A stretch of DNA of 64,000 nucleotides. It comes from Calothrix sp. NIES-2098. GTDB lineage: Bacteria > Cyanobacteriota > Cyanobacteriia > Cyanobacteriales > Nostocaceae. A program made the position numbers and the translations under genes. The DNA lies in NCBI GenBank assembly GCA_002368175.1, contig AP018172.1, positions 621,001-685,000 on the forward strand, read 5' to 3'. Within the stretch, counting starts at the first letter, position 1. Every line of letters begins with the position of its first letter. The notes below the pieces were generated by a model. The model worked only from the letters and a program-made list of their open reading frames with translations. It was not told the DNA's origin and did not search any database. Of the stretch, positions 26,239-35,428 are shown in pieces.

Positions 26239-26745
26239 CTCTTGAGAGGGTTGATATTTGCTAAAAGTATTTATCAGCCCTTATCTATATATTTTGATGG
26301 ATTTTGATATTTATTAAAATTAGGAAAAACTTTCATACCAAATCAAATAATGTTTGCGACACATCAGTAATATTCTAGAGGTCACGGCAGTGCCGAGACC
26401 CTAACATCTGTCGCATTCTTTTTTAAATTGGTATCAGTAATTGTAATAGATTGCGTACATCAAATTGATTAAAAATTTGTATAGCGCTCTGGTTTAATCA
26501 TTGAAAAAATTCCCTACATTTTAATATTAAGTGTAGGGTGGGTATTGCCCACCCTATACAGATTTTGGTAGGCTCACTGTATTTCAGAAATTAAATATGA
26601 GTTCTATATTATTGATTGGCTTTTACTTAGTAATTTCCATTTATAATTACATCAGCCAAGGTATATATATCTTAATACAGATACACTCCTGAGCCTCTAA
26701 ATACTAAATTGATTAGGTAAGAGGATACTAGGAGCATAGAGACTC
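26239..26745. other. Gene-free spacer with two hairpin repeats
   Basis: No gene. It contains an imperfect palindrome around GGTCACGGCAGTGCCGAGACC (about 26380-26399) and a stronger hairpin at 26531-26559, plus AT-rich sequence before the DUF2993 gene. Confidence 0.5.
26531..26559. repeat. Dispersed hairpin repeat, copy 1
   Basis: GTGTAGGGTGGG, loop TATTG, CCCACCCTATAC: a 12-bp stem with one G-U. A similar, more diverged hairpin occurs at 36535-36557. Widely scattered G-rich palindromes of this type occur between cyanobacterial genes. Confidence 0.65.
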
Positions 26746-27507
26746 ATGCCAGATCAGCACAGGTTGGAAGAGCAGATAATATCACAGGTAGCAGAAAATA
26801 CCCTATCCAACCAACTGGATGAAGTAGAACAAATAGACGTAGATGTGCGAACTGACATCTTGAAAATAGCTCAGGGACAAGTAGAAGAGATTTCCCTAAG
26901 CGGCCAAGGTGTGGTTCTACAAAAAGATATCCGAGTACAGGAAATAAAAGTCAAAACAGATAGTGTTGCTATCAATCCTTTAAGTGCTATTTTTGGTCAA
27001 ATTGAACTGAATGAGCCAGTAAATGCGATCGCTCGCATTGTCATGACAGAGACAGATATTAATCATGCACTGTCCTCCGATGTGATGCAAAGCTATTTCC
27101 AAAATTGGGAATTAAATATAGATGGCGAAATTGCCAATTTTCTGCCACAAAATATCCAAATATATCTACCTGATAACGGTAAAATAGAATTCAGCGGCAA
27201 AGTTGCGATAGAAGAAAAGGGGAACAGCCGCATTTTAGGTTTTAATGCAAGAGTGAGTCCACCTATTAATTCGCAGCCATTGTTATTAGAAAGTTTCCAC
27301 TGTACTCAAGGAGAAGGACTCTCTATTCCTTTAATTACAGCTTTAATGCAGAAGCTTAAAGAATTGCAAAAAACTTCCTATTTTGTGTGGGAAAAGATGA
27401 TTCTACGCATTAAAGATATGCAAGTAACACAAAGCAATCTTATTCTTTTGGTAGAAGCGTATGTGAAGCAAATACCATCAATGGAAAATATGCCTCTGAA
27501 TAAATAA
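26746..27507 (+). CDS. DUF2993 domain protein
   Basis: A 253-residue protein with the beta-rich LmeA/DUF2993 pattern: an early helix (RLEEQIISQVAENTL), then VEEISLSGQGVVLQKDIRVQEI and repeated amphipathic strands. DUF2993 proteins belong to the lipid-binding tubular (TULIP-like) superfamily and in actinobacteria act in envelope lipoglycan assembly. This copy lacks a signal peptide. It lies 78 bases before crtO on the same strand and may be cotranscribed with it. A lipid- or carotenoid-related role is inference. Confidence 0.75.
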   Translation: MPDQHRLEEQIISQVAENTLSNQLDEVEQIDVDVRTDILKIAQGQVEEISLSGQGVVLQKDIRVQEIKVKTDSVAINPLSAIFGQIELNEPVNAIARIVMTETDINHALSSDVMQSYFQNWELNIDGEIANFLPQNIQIYLPDNGKIEFSGKVAIEEKGNSRILGFNARVSPPINSQPLLLESFHCTQGEGLSIPLITALMQKLKELQKTSYFVWEKMILRIKDMQVTQSNLILLVEAYVKQIPSMENMPLNK

Positions 27508-27585
27508 AATGATTGCTACTAAACTCTAGTAACTCACTTTCCTTCTTTGTAATATTAGCAAGCTAATTCACTTCCAAATACGAAT

Positions 27586-29280
27586 ATGCAAGAGTACGAT
27601 GTTGTAATTATTGGCGCAGGACATAACGGTCTAGTTTGTGCTGCGTATTTGTTAAAAGCTGGCTATAGCGTCCTATTATTAGAAAAGCGTTCTGTTCCAG
27701 GTGGCGCAGCAACAACCGAAGAATGTTTACCTCAAGAAGCACCTGGATTTAAATTTAATTTATGTGCTATTGACCATGAATTTATTCATCTAGGGCCAGT
27801 TGTTGAAGAATTAGAACTAGAAAAATACGGCTTAGAATATCTAGAGTGCGATCCAGTAGTTTTCTGTCCTCATCCCGATGGTAAGTATTTTTTAGCGCAT
27901 AAATCTCTAGAAAAAACTTGTGCAGAAATTGCTCGTTATAACGAACGCGATGCTAAAAAGTATGCAGAATTTACCGACTACTGGCAACGAGCATTAGGAG
28001 CAATGATTCCTATGTTTAATGCTCCACCAAAGTCAATTATTGATATTCTTGGTAACTACGACATTACAAAACTTAAAGATTTATTTTCAGTTATTGGTTC
28101 CCCCAATAAAACGCTGGACTTTATTCGCACGATGTTAACCAGCGCTGAAGATTTACTTAATGAGTGGTTTGATGAAGAATTTCTCAAAGCACCCCTAGCA
28201 AGACTAGCAGCAGAACTCGGCGCACCACCATCACAAAAAACCGTTGCCATTGGTGCAATTATGATGGCAATGCGGCACAATCCTGGGATGGCGAGACCGC
28301 GCGGTGGAACTGGCGCACTTGTAAAAGCTTTGGTGAATTTAGTCACAAGTAAAGGTGGCGTAATTCTCACAGATCAACATGTAGAAAAAGTGTTGATTGA
28401 TGATAAAAAAGCCGTAGGTGTTAGAGTTGCTGGCGGTCAAGAATATCGAGCTAAATACGGCGTTATTTCTAATATCGATGCCAAACGGTTATTCTTACAA
28501 ATGACTGATAAAAGCGATATTGATGCAGTCGATCCAGATTTGTGGGAAAGATTAGAACGCCGGATCGTTAATAATAACGAAACTATTCTCAAAATAGATT
28601 TGGCTTTAAACGAACCGCTGCATTTTCCATACCATGCACATAAAGATGAATACCTAATTGGGTCTATCTTGATTGCTGATTCAGTTACTCACGTTGAACA
28701 AGCTCATAGTAAATGTACTTTAGGAGAAATTCCTGATTCTGACCCATCAATGTATGTAGTAATGCCCAGTGCTTTAGACCCAACCTTAGCACCACCAGGC
28801 AAACACACTGTATGGATTGAATTTTTTGCTCCTTACCAAATTGCAGGTGCAGAAGGCACAGGTTTAAAAGGTACTGGTTGGACAGATGAACTCAAAAATC
28901 AAGTTGCAGATAGGGTAGTTGATAAGTTAGCGACCTATGCACCAAATGTAAAAAATGCAACTATCGCTCGTCGTGTCGAAAGTCCAGCAGAATTGGGCGA
29001 AAGATTAGGTGCTTACAAAGGGAATTATTACCACGTTGATATGTCCTTAGATCAGATGGTATTTTTCCGCCCTCTACCAGAAATAGCGAACTACAAAACA
29101 CCAATTGATAATCTATTTTTAACTGGTGCCGGAACACATCCAGGTGGTTCAATCTCTGGTATGCCAGGACGCAATTGTGCGCGGGTATTCTTGCAGACAA
29201 AACATCCGATCGCCCAGACTTTGAAAGATGCTAGAGATTCAATTAAGTCTACTGTCGGTTCGGTGTTTGGAATGATTTAG
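27586..29280 (+). CDS. crtO: Beta-carotene ketolase, CrtO type
   Basis: FAD-dependent amine-oxidase/phytoene-desaturase-fold protein of 564 residues. The dinucleotide-binding motif VVIIGAGHNGLVCAAYLLKAG is at residues about 6-26 and a C-terminal flavin motif (GAGTHPGGSISGMPGRN) at about 513-529. Length and motifs fit the CrtO ketolases that make echinenone and canthaxanthin from beta-carotene, rather than desaturases. Membrane association is expected. A hairpin terminator follows closely. The alternative is an uncharacterised CrtO-like oxidoreductase. Confidence 0.82.
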   Translation: MQEYDVVIIGAGHNGLVCAAYLLKAGYSVLLLEKRSVPGGAATTEECLPQEAPGFKFNLCAIDHEFIHLGPVVEELELEKYGLEYLECDPVVFCPHPDGKYFLAHKSLEKTCAEIARYNERDAKKYAEFTDYWQRALGAMIPMFNAPPKSIIDILGNYDITKLKDLFSVIGSPNKTLDFIRTMLTSAEDLLNEWFDEEFLKAPLARLAAELGAPPSQKTVAIGAIMMAMRHNPGMARPRGGTGALVKALVNLVTSKGGVILTDQHVEKVLIDDKKAVGVRVAGGQEYRAKYGVISNIDAKRLFLQMTDKSDIDAVDPDLWERLERRIVNNNETILKIDLALNEPLHFPYHAHKDEYLIGSILIADSVTHVEQAHSKCTLGEIPDSDPSMYVVMPSALDPTLAPPGKHTVWIEFFAPYQIAGAEGTGLKGTGWTDELKNQVADRVVDKLATYAPNVKNATIARRVESPAELGERLGAYKGNYYHVDMSLDQMVFFRPLPEIANYKTPIDNLFLTGAGTHPGGSISGMPGRNCARVFLQTKHPIAQTLKDARDSIKSTVGSVFGMI

Positions 29281-29285
29281 ATTTC

Positions 29286-29327
29286 AAGGCATACTATTAA
29301 TCGGTAAGAAAAATATGTATGCCTTTT
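29286..29327 (+). terminator. Terminator after crtO
   Basis: AAGGCATAC and GTATGCCTT, a perfect 9-bp stem with a 22-base loop, ending in a short T-run just six bases after the crtO stop. Confidence 0.6.
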
Positions 29328-29440
29328 CGCAATATTTATCACAACTGTGTTAAAAATGCCCTACTCAAAGATGGCTTGAGTGGGGTAAAAAATATTTATA
29401 TGTTGATTTGGGAGCAGAGCAGCTAGGCGATACTCATTAC

Positions 29441-30919
29441 CTAAATCTGCAATAGATTAGCGATCGCCTGGGGAAGTGGCAGTACAATCATCACTAACAA
29501 AGTCATTGATAATAAACCCAAAATATCGCGTTTATTATCGAGTTCTGTCACATCATTGAGAGCAGGTTCATCAACCAAGGGTATGAGTAATAAGATGATT
29601 GCCCAAACGAAATATTCTACCTGAATAAAAGAAAGTAATAGCAGCAACAAGCGTGCCATTTGTCCAATTGCGATCGCAGTTCTTTGCCCAAAGATAGCGT
29701 GGACAATATGACCGCCGTCTAATTGTCCCACAGGCATTAAATTCAATGCCGTCACAATTAGCCCCAAAAAACCTGCAACGGCAACTGGATGTAAGTCAAT
29801 AGCTGATGTTGAGGTTAACGAATTCCCCAGTGCTAATTTTGAGAGAAGTGCTAGCAAAATCGAATATTTGGGATTAAGAGCATCGGGGTTTAATGGCCCG
29901 GTTTTTGCATTCAAAGCAACGACATCAGAGTGAGCTAAACCCCAAATTAATAAGGGTAAAGTAACAATAAAACCTGCGATTGGCCCGGCAATACTCACAT
30001 CAAATAAAGCTTTGCGGTTAGGGATGGGACTACGCATCTGAATAAATGCCCCAAATGTTCCTAAGAAAAACGGCACGGGGATAAAATAAGGCAGTGTGGC
30101 GCGAATGTTGTAGTACTTAGCTGTTAAATAATGACCAAGTTCGTGGATACCTAAAATGGTCATCAGTCCTAAAGCGTAAGGCAATCCCTGGAGCAAAACA
30201 CTTGGTTGAGATTTTATGACGTTAAGATCCACACCAGCAAGTTTAGTTCCCACTAAAGTAGTAGTTACCAAAGTAGCTACCAAAAGCAACAGTGCTAATC
30301 CTGGGCGCGTTAACTGTTCTCGGTAACTGGGATTTACCTGTTTTGCAGCTTGAGGATTGGGAACAAGCACAAAGAAAGGTTTACTGTTAACACCTTCTTG
30401 AAATATCAGCAAAAAGCGATCGCCAAATTGCGCTTCGATATTCGACTTAATTTGCTGGTATGCCTTATTTGGTGCAGTTCTTAACTGACCGCGACAAATT
30501 ACCGCCTGGGGCCGATACTCAATGTTTTGAATGTAGTATGTAGACCAGGGAAAACAATTTCGCAGTTGGGTTTCTTCCGTTGGCTCAATGGGACGCACTT
30601 TTACTGGTTCTGCGGTAGGATGAATAACCGATTGTGATTCAATAGCTTGAGGTTCAGTCTGTTTATCTGTGGGTGTTCGCCGTCCCCATTGAAATAACAG
30701 CCAGTATAACAGAATGCAGACGATCGATGACCAAAGGATCAGCGATGAAGGCGGTGGTTGTTTCGCCCCATACAATAACGTCCATCCGGTCAATAAAAAT
30801 GCTGGTGTCATTAAAACCAGCCACAACAACCAGACAGGTGTCTGAGTGCTATGTGCAACTACACGCTGCACCATGAGATAAGTAGCTAGTCCCAGTAGGA
30901 GGAGAAACCAAAATGTCAT
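29441..30919 (-). CDS. Site-2 protease family (M50) intramembrane metalloprotease
   Basis: Membrane zinc protease, likely for regulated intramembrane proteolysis. HELGHYLTAKYYNI gives the HExxH site in one helix, and NLMPVGQLDGGH supplies the third ligand (LDGG motif). Two N-terminal helices, a soluble insert (about residues 75-210) and the multi-helix core with a PYFIPVPFFLGTFGAFI loop resemble plant EGY proteins and their cyanobacterial homologues. The frame is open from 31015, but I prefer the ATG at 30919, which starts directly at the first membrane helix (MTFWFLLLLGLATYL). It is divergent from the MBL-fold gene. Confidence 0.85.
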   Translation of the reverse strand: MTFWFLLLLGLATYLMVQRVVAHSTQTPVWLLWLVLMTPAFLLTGWTLLYGAKQPPPSSLILWSSIVCILLYWLLFQWGRRTPTDKQTEPQAIESQSVIHPTAEPVKVRPIEPTEETQLRNCFPWSTYYIQNIEYRPQAVICRGQLRTAPNKAYQQIKSNIEAQFGDRFLLIFQEGVNSKPFFVLVPNPQAAKQVNPSYREQLTRPGLALLLLVATLVTTTLVGTKLAGVDLNVIKSQPSVLLQGLPYALGLMTILGIHELGHYLTAKYYNIRATLPYFIPVPFFLGTFGAFIQMRSPIPNRKALFDVSIAGPIAGFIVTLPLLIWGLAHSDVVALNAKTGPLNPDALNPKYSILLALLSKLALGNSLTSTSAIDLHPVAVAGFLGLIVTALNLMPVGQLDGGHIVHAIFGQRTAIAIGQMARLLLLLLSFIQVEYFVWAIILLLIPLVDEPALNDVTELDNKRDILGLLSMTLLVMIVLPLPQAIANLLQI

Positions 30920-31079
30920 TTGTTCTTCGGTAATTTGAAAAAACGTCCCACTCGTAGAGTCAGCACCACAGCTTTCACTACCAGCCAGACTATAAAACCC
31001 CAATTTTTTCCACAACGGTTAACAGCCTTTGAACTGTGTAACCCAATTGTTGACAACTCCTCAGTTTCGGTATTTTTTC

Positions 31080-31766
31080 ATGTGCCCCTTACCCCAACAG
31101 CCAAGTCATACAGTTAAGCCACCAAGGGGTGTGCTAGACAGCATTTATGCTTTTCCGCCCAATCGGGACACATTAGGGGGAACCTCTTATTTTATTGTAA
31201 GAAAAGAAAGCAATATCCTCATCGACTGCCCTGCTTTAGAGCAGACAAATCTCGATTTTTTGCGATCGCATGGCGGTGTGCGCTGGCTATTTCTCACCCA
31301 TCGCGGTGCTATTGGCAAAACAGCAGAACTTCAGGAATCTTTGGATTGCAAGGTGGTAATTCAAGAGCAAGAAGCTTATTTATTACCAGGATTAACTGTA
31401 ACTACCTTTATCCAAGAACTCACTTTAGATTCAGAAATACAAATCATTTGGACGCCAGGACATTCTCCTGGCTCGTCTTGCCTATACTACAGCCAACTTG
31501 GAGGCGTGCTATTTTCAGGACGCCATTTAGTTCCCAACCAACAGGGCGAACCCCTTCCCTTACGCACAGCCAAAACCTTTCACTGGCCGCGACAAATTAA
31601 CAGTATTAAATACCTATTAGAACGCTTTACACCAGAAACACTTCAGTATATTTGTCCTGGTGCAAATACAGGTTATCTAAGAGGCAAAGGTGCGATCGCT
31701 CAAGCATATCAGCATCTCGCCTCTCTAGATTTACACGCTTTGCGTCAGATGCAAGCACTTTTCTAA
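31080..31766 (+). CDS. MBL-fold protein with degenerate metal-binding motif
   Basis: Metallo-beta-lactamase fold: GGTSYFIV, NILIDCPALEQ, FLTHRGAIGK, then TPGHSPGSSCLYY and VLFSGRHLV. In active members the LTH is followed by HxDH; here it reads HRGAIGK, so the central HxHxDH metal motif is lost while the later PGHSPG histidine remains. It may have lost hydrolase activity and kept a binding role. An ATG at 31080 gives a better start than an upstream in-frame ATG at 31029. A terminator hairpin follows. Confidence 0.78.
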   Translation: MCPLPQQPSHTVKPPRGVLDSIYAFPPNRDTLGGTSYFIVRKESNILIDCPALEQTNLDFLRSHGGVRWLFLTHRGAIGKTAELQESLDCKVVIQEQEAYLLPGLTVTTFIQELTLDSEIQIIWTPGHSPGSSCLYYSQLGGVLFSGRHLVPNQQGEPLPLRTAKTFHWPRQINSIKYLLERFTPETLQYICPGANTGYLRGKGAIAQAYQHLASLDLHALRQMQALF

Positions 31767-31787
31767 AGGACGAAGGGTGTGAGTAAG

Positions 31788-31819
31788 CAGTGGTTTCACT
31801 GTCCTAAGCCACTGTTTTT
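31788..31819 (+). terminator. Terminator after the MBL-fold gene
   Basis: CAGTGG, 15-base loop, CCACTG then TTTTT. It overlaps the 3' end of the convergent small gene at 31804-32055. Confidence 0.65.
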
Positions 31820-32055
31820 ATACTGTTGATACCGTGACTCATCCATTGCATTAATAGCCATTGATTAGCAGGCTTGTCTAGTGCAGGTAAAACGCGAAAG
31901 TTAAAAACTTGCTCCCAAACTTCCTCGCCATGTTGGGAAACAAAAGCTTGCTCTAGCTCTTGAAATTGAGCGTAGTCTTTGTTACCAATAGCTGCCAGCA
32001 TACCTATTAGTTCATTGACAGGTATCTGAGTAGCTGTTAATTGTGCTTCTGTCAT
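31804..32055 (-). CDS. Conserved small cyanobacterial protein, 83 aa
   Basis: Soluble, mostly helical, with no known domain. It has the pattern IPVNELIGMLAAIGNKDYAQFQELEQAFVSQ and a WLLMQWMSHGINS ending. A single gene convergent with the MBL-fold gene. Composition and clear ATG suggest a real gene; function unknown. Confidence 0.6.
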   Translation of the reverse strand: MTEAQLTATQIPVNELIGMLAAIGNKDYAQFQELEQAFVSQHGEEVWEQVFNFRVLPALDKPANQWLLMQWMSHGINSIKTVA

Positions 32056-32298
32056 AGTTTTTTGTACCTAAATATACATATATACCTAAGTAAGCCTCGC
32101 TTAGTGTCCATGATTTCGATTAAGTCCTTGTCCTTCATCCTAGCGAGAGAAAAGCAAGCAAGCTCTGATGCAGCGGCTGACCAATCCCTAGTTTCCGTTC
32201 GCCAGTCCCAATCCTCCCCCGATCGCCTCTCTAGCTCGTTATCTTCAGTCATGACTCGTCTTTACTGCTACATAAAATCTAGACCTTAGTTCTATGCC

Positions 32299-33555
32299 CT
32301 ATGCCCTATTTCCCAATCCCACCACTACAGAATTTTTTGTCAACAATTCCACAGCTGCTTGATATTGTTGATCTGCTTCTGTGCCAATTTGTTCGCGGGT
32401 AATTGCTTCTTGAGAAATTACTTTGTCTGGTTTTATACCTAGCTTGTTAATATCTCGATGTTGAGGTGTTTCATATTTAGCAATTGTTACTGCCAAGCCA
32501 GAACCATCTGATAATTCAAACAAGGATTGAATCAAGCCTTTACCAAAAGTGGTTTCGCCTACTAGTTGGGCACGACCATTATCTTGTAATGCTCCGGCAA
32601 GAATTTCGCTGGCACTAGCGGTTCCTTGGTTTACCAAAATTACTAATGGATCTGAAGTCAGTGCTGGGCCAAATGCCTCAAAACTGCCTTGAATGCCTTG
32701 GCGATTGACAGTGTATACTATCGTGCCAGAGTCTAACCACAACCGAGCGATTTCAATTCCGGCTTGCAGTAGCCCCCCAGGATTATTGCGCAAATCTAAA
32801 ATATAAGCAGCCGCACCTTTTTTTTCTAAACTAGTAATGGCGTGTGCCACTTCCATTGAGGCGTTGGCATTAAACTGATTCAGGCGCAGATAGCCAATGG
32901 GCGTACCTTGTGAGGTAACGCGCATTTCTGCAACGACAGGGTTTAAAGCAATGCGATCGCGCATCACCCGCAATTCCTTTTCTGCCTCGCCATCTCTTGC
33001 GATTAACAGCGTCACTAGACTGCCAATTGGACCGCGCATTTTCGCAGCAGCTTCGTCTAAGGTGAGATTTTCTGTAGAGACACCTTCAATTTTGACAATG
33101 CGATCGCGCGGTCTAATTCCGGCTTTCTCTGCTGGTGAACCTGCTATGGGTGCTACTACTTCCAACTTTCCAGTTTCCGGGTCAAGAGCAATTTGTAAAC
33201 CTACCCCTGTCAGTTCGCCAGAAGTATTTACCTGTAAACTGCGGTACTGTTCTGGGTCTAAAAAACGGGTAAAAGGGTCGTCCAAGCTTTTGAGCATATT
33301 CTGAATTGCTGCATAAGCGGCTTCCTGGTTTTTGATTGGCTTCTCCAAAGCCTTTTGCCGCACCGTTGCCCAGTTTTGATGATTAAATGTTTCATCTAGA
33401 TAAGTTCGATTGACAATTCGCCAAACTTCCGATATCAGTTTTTGCTCATCTGTCAAAGCCGCCGCTGGTTGAATAATTGTACCCAGTGCCAGCCAAACTC
33501 CCATTAGCAATGAAAATCCCAGCCGAAAAACCTTTTTGTTCATGAACAAGCCCAT
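32299..33555 (-). CDS. ctpA: Carboxyl-terminal processing protease CtpA
   Basis: S41 serine protease that matures the photosystem II D1 protein by removing its C-terminal extension in the lumen. There is a signal peptide (FSLLMGVWLALGTIIQPAAA), a PDZ domain (about 100-185) and the catalytic Ser/Lys pair in GTASASEILAGAL and GETTFGKGLIQ. I chose the ATG at 33555 because GAGGTGG lies just upstream; a GTG at 33567 and an ATG at 33543 are in frame. It is divergent from petB, a neighbour pairing I recall from other cyanobacteria. It may be one of several Ctp paralogues. Confidence 0.88.
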   Translation of the reverse strand: MGLFMNKKVFRLGFSLLMGVWLALGTIIQPAAALTDEQKLISEVWRIVNRTYLDETFNHQNWATVRQKALEKPIKNQEAAYAAIQNMLKSLDDPFTRFLDPEQYRSLQVNTSGELTGVGLQIALDPETGKLEVVAPIAGSPAEKAGIRPRDRIVKIEGVSTENLTLDEAAAKMRGPIGSLVTLLIARDGEAEKELRVMRDRIALNPVVAEMRVTSQGTPIGYLRLNQFNANASMEVAHAITSLEKKGAAAYILDLRNNPGGLLQAGIEIARLWLDSGTIVYTVNRQGIQGSFEAFGPALTSDPLVILVNQGTASASEILAGALQDNGRAQLVGETTFGKGLIQSLFELSDGSGLAVTIAKYETPQHRDINKLGIKPDKVISQEAITREQIGTEADQQYQAAVELLTKNSVVVGLGNRA

Positions 33556-33924
33556 CTTGAATTCCACCTCAACCCAAATTGCCTAGAACTGCCCAGTTGC
33601 TTTGTTTTTGATGAAATCTATCTCTCGACTATGTTACTTTTTTTATAGAAGTGGTGCATTGGTCTTAATCAAGTTGTTAAGTCAGCTAATTCCCTTGCAT
33701 CACACGCAACAAACGATAAGATCTACTTTGTGACCACCATTCTTCATGTTGGTTTGCCCAAAAAACGCAATACATAAAATGTTTACAGAGTGTTAAGTTT
33801 ATTAAAAGTCTTATCACTCTGAAGCCTTAAAAGCAAACGAACAAAATCCTCTTTGCTAAAATCCCAAAATTGTTCATTGGGAGTATCGATCAACCGCAAC
33901 TGATTTTTAGGAACTTGATATTGT
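33556..33924. promoter_or_regulatory. Divergent ctpA-petB promoter region
   Basis: About 370 bases between two photosynthesis-related genes, so promoters for both must lie here. Candidate boxes such as TTTACA followed by an AT-rich segment (33780-33810) and TGCTAAAAT near 33857 are visible but cannot be proven. AGGA about twelve bases before the petB ATG is the likely ribosome binding site. Confidence 0.45.
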
Positions 33925-34572
33925 ATGGCCAACGTTTACGACTGGTTTGAGGAGCGCTTGGAAATTCAAGCACTCGCTGATGATGTTACTAGCAAGTACG
34001 TTCCTCCCCACGTCAACATCTTTTACTGCTTGGGTGGTATTACCCTGGTTTGCTTCCTGATCCAGTTTGCGACTGGATTTGCTATGACGTTCTACTACAA
34101 GCCAACTGTTGCTGAAGCTTACTCCTCAGTGCAGTACATCATGACAGAAGTAAACTTCGGCTGGCTAATTCGCTCCATCCACCGCTGGTCTGCCAGCATG
34201 ATGGTGCTGATGATGATTTTGCACGTCTTTCGCGTTTACCTGACAGGTGGTTTCAAAAAGCCCCGCGAATTGACTTGGGTAAGTGGCGTTATCCTGGCTG
34301 TAATCACCGTTTCCTTTGGCGTGACAGGTTACTCACTACCTTGGGATCAAGTTGGTTACTGGGCTGTGAAAATCGTTAGCGGCGTTCCAGAAGCAATTCC
34401 CGTGGTTGGTGTTTTGATCTCCGACCTGCTGCGTGGTGGTTCTAGCGTCGGTCAAGCGACCCTAACCCGCTACTACAGCGCCCACACTTTTGTTCTGCCG
34501 TGGTTGATTGCGGTCTTCATGCTGTTCCACTTCTTGATGATTCGCAAACAAGGCATTTCTGGGCCTTTGTAA
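33925..34572 (+). CDS. petB: Cytochrome b6
   Basis: Core subunit of the cytochrome b6f complex in the thylakoid membrane, carrying electrons between plastoquinol and plastocyanin/cytochrome c6. The 215 residues match the standard length. C35 (FYCLGG) is the covalent heme c-n attachment site. Histidine ligands lie in RSIHRWSAS, MILHVFRVY and the C-terminal YSAHTFVLPW and LFHFLMIRKQGISGPL. Four transmembrane helices. petD follows 214 bases downstream on the same strand, as a petBD operon. Confidence 0.98.
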   Translation: MANVYDWFEERLEIQALADDVTSKYVPPHVNIFYCLGGITLVCFLIQFATGFAMTFYYKPTVAEAYSSVQYIMTEVNFGWLIRSIHRWSASMMVLMMILHVFRVYLTGGFKKPRELTWVSGVILAVITVSFGVTGYSLPWDQVGYWAVKIVSGVPEAIPVVGVLISDLLRGGSSVGQATLTRYYSAHTFVLPWLIAVFMLFHFLMIRKQGISGPL

Positions 34573-34690
34573 TTTGAGCCGAAACGCCAACACTCAAGCT
34601 CAGTCAGTTTCAAGATAGAGTTGTTTGTTTTAAACTGATGAACAAGAAGAGAAACAAAAACTTGATATCTCAAGCTGACAAGCTGTAAAA

Positions 34691-34721
34691 ACCCAGCTAG
34701 CGGCTAGCCGCTAGTTAGGGT
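34691..34721. other. Perfect palindrome in the petB-petD intercistronic region
   Basis: An 18-bp perfect palindrome, CTAGCGGCTAGCCGCTAG (34697-34714), flanked by ACCC and GGGT that extend the stem with a small interior mismatch. It is built from the tetramer CTAG and the unit GCGGCTAG. It could be a processing or stability element of the petBD message, or a protein site. Confidence 0.6.
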
Positions 34722-34786
34722 TGCCCGATAGCTGCTGGCTTTCACAAATGCTTTAACTCAACTTAAGCAAGAGAGCATATTTAAAA

Positions 34787-35269
34787 ATGTCAACACAGAA
34801 AAAACCCGATCTGAGCGATCCGATTCTCAGAGCCAAACTGGCCAAAGGTATGGGTCATAACTACTATGGCGAACCAGCTTGGCCAAACGACCTACTTTAT
34901 GTATTTCCCATCGTCATTATGGGATCGTTCGCTTGCATTGTGGCTCTAGCAGTGCTAGACCCAGCAATGAACGGCGAACCAGCTAATCCTTTTGCTACGC
35001 CGTTGGAAATTTTGCCAGAGTGGTACTTATACCCAGTATTCCAAATTTTGCGATCGCTTCCTAACAAACTCTTAGGAGTTTTAGCGATGGCTTCAGTACC
35101 ACTGGGACTGATTCTCGTTCCTTTTATCGAGAGCGTCAATAAGTTCCAAAACCCCTTCCGTCGTCCCGTTGCAACCACAGTGTTCCTATTTGGGACACTT
35201 GTGACCCTGTGGCTAGGTATTGGTGCTGCCTTACCATTGGACAAATCTTTGACTTTGGGACTGTTCTAA
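34787..35269 (+). CDS. petD: Cytochrome b6f complex subunit IV
   Basis: Subunit IV of the b6f complex, 160 residues, three transmembrane helices. It contributes to the quinol oxidation site with the PEWY motif (ILPEWYLYPVFQILR). The N-terminus (KKPDLSDPILRAKLAKGMGHNYYGEPAWPNDL) is the standard stromal segment. It lies downstream of petB in the usual operon. The transcript 3' side is strongly structured (next entry). Confidence 0.98.
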   Translation: MSTQKKPDLSDPILRAKLAKGMGHNYYGEPAWPNDLLYVFPIVIMGSFACIVALAVLDPAMNGEPANPFATPLEILPEWYLYPVFQILRSLPNKLLGVLAMASVPLGLILVPFIESVNKFQNPFRRPVATTVFLFGTLVTLWLGIGAALPLDKSLTLGLF

Positions 35270-35289
35270 ATTAGTCACAAAACCGCACT

Positions 35290-35428
35290 TTGACGCCTGT
35301 AATTTTCAATAGCATATACCGAATTTATGATGGTTGAAGGCTCACTCTTTGGGTGAATTAGGTGAAAGCCATCACTCATACTTCTGGTAATATGTGTTGT
35401 GAAAAAAATCAACAGGCGTCAATTTTTT
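35290..35428 (+). ncRNA. Candidate rod-like structured RNA or complex terminator after petD
   Basis: Nested helices closed by a perfect 11-bp stem, TTGACGCCTGT (35290-35300) with ACAGGCGTCAA (35412-35422), followed by six T (35423-35428). Inside, 35313-35320 pairs with 35386-35394 (8 bp, one bulge) and 35328-35335 pairs with 35367-35374 (8 bp, one G-U), with a small TCAC/GTGA hairpin within. All helices nest into one rod of 133 nt that ends in a U-tract. It begins 20 bases after petD, so it may be a 3'-UTR stability element, a 3'-derived small RNA, or an elaborate terminator. Confidence 0.5.

Noticed and set aside
32041..32289. An 82-codon plus-strand frame between a small gene and ctpA
   Set aside because: It overlaps the start of the better-supported minus-strand gene and its translation is serine-rich without pattern.
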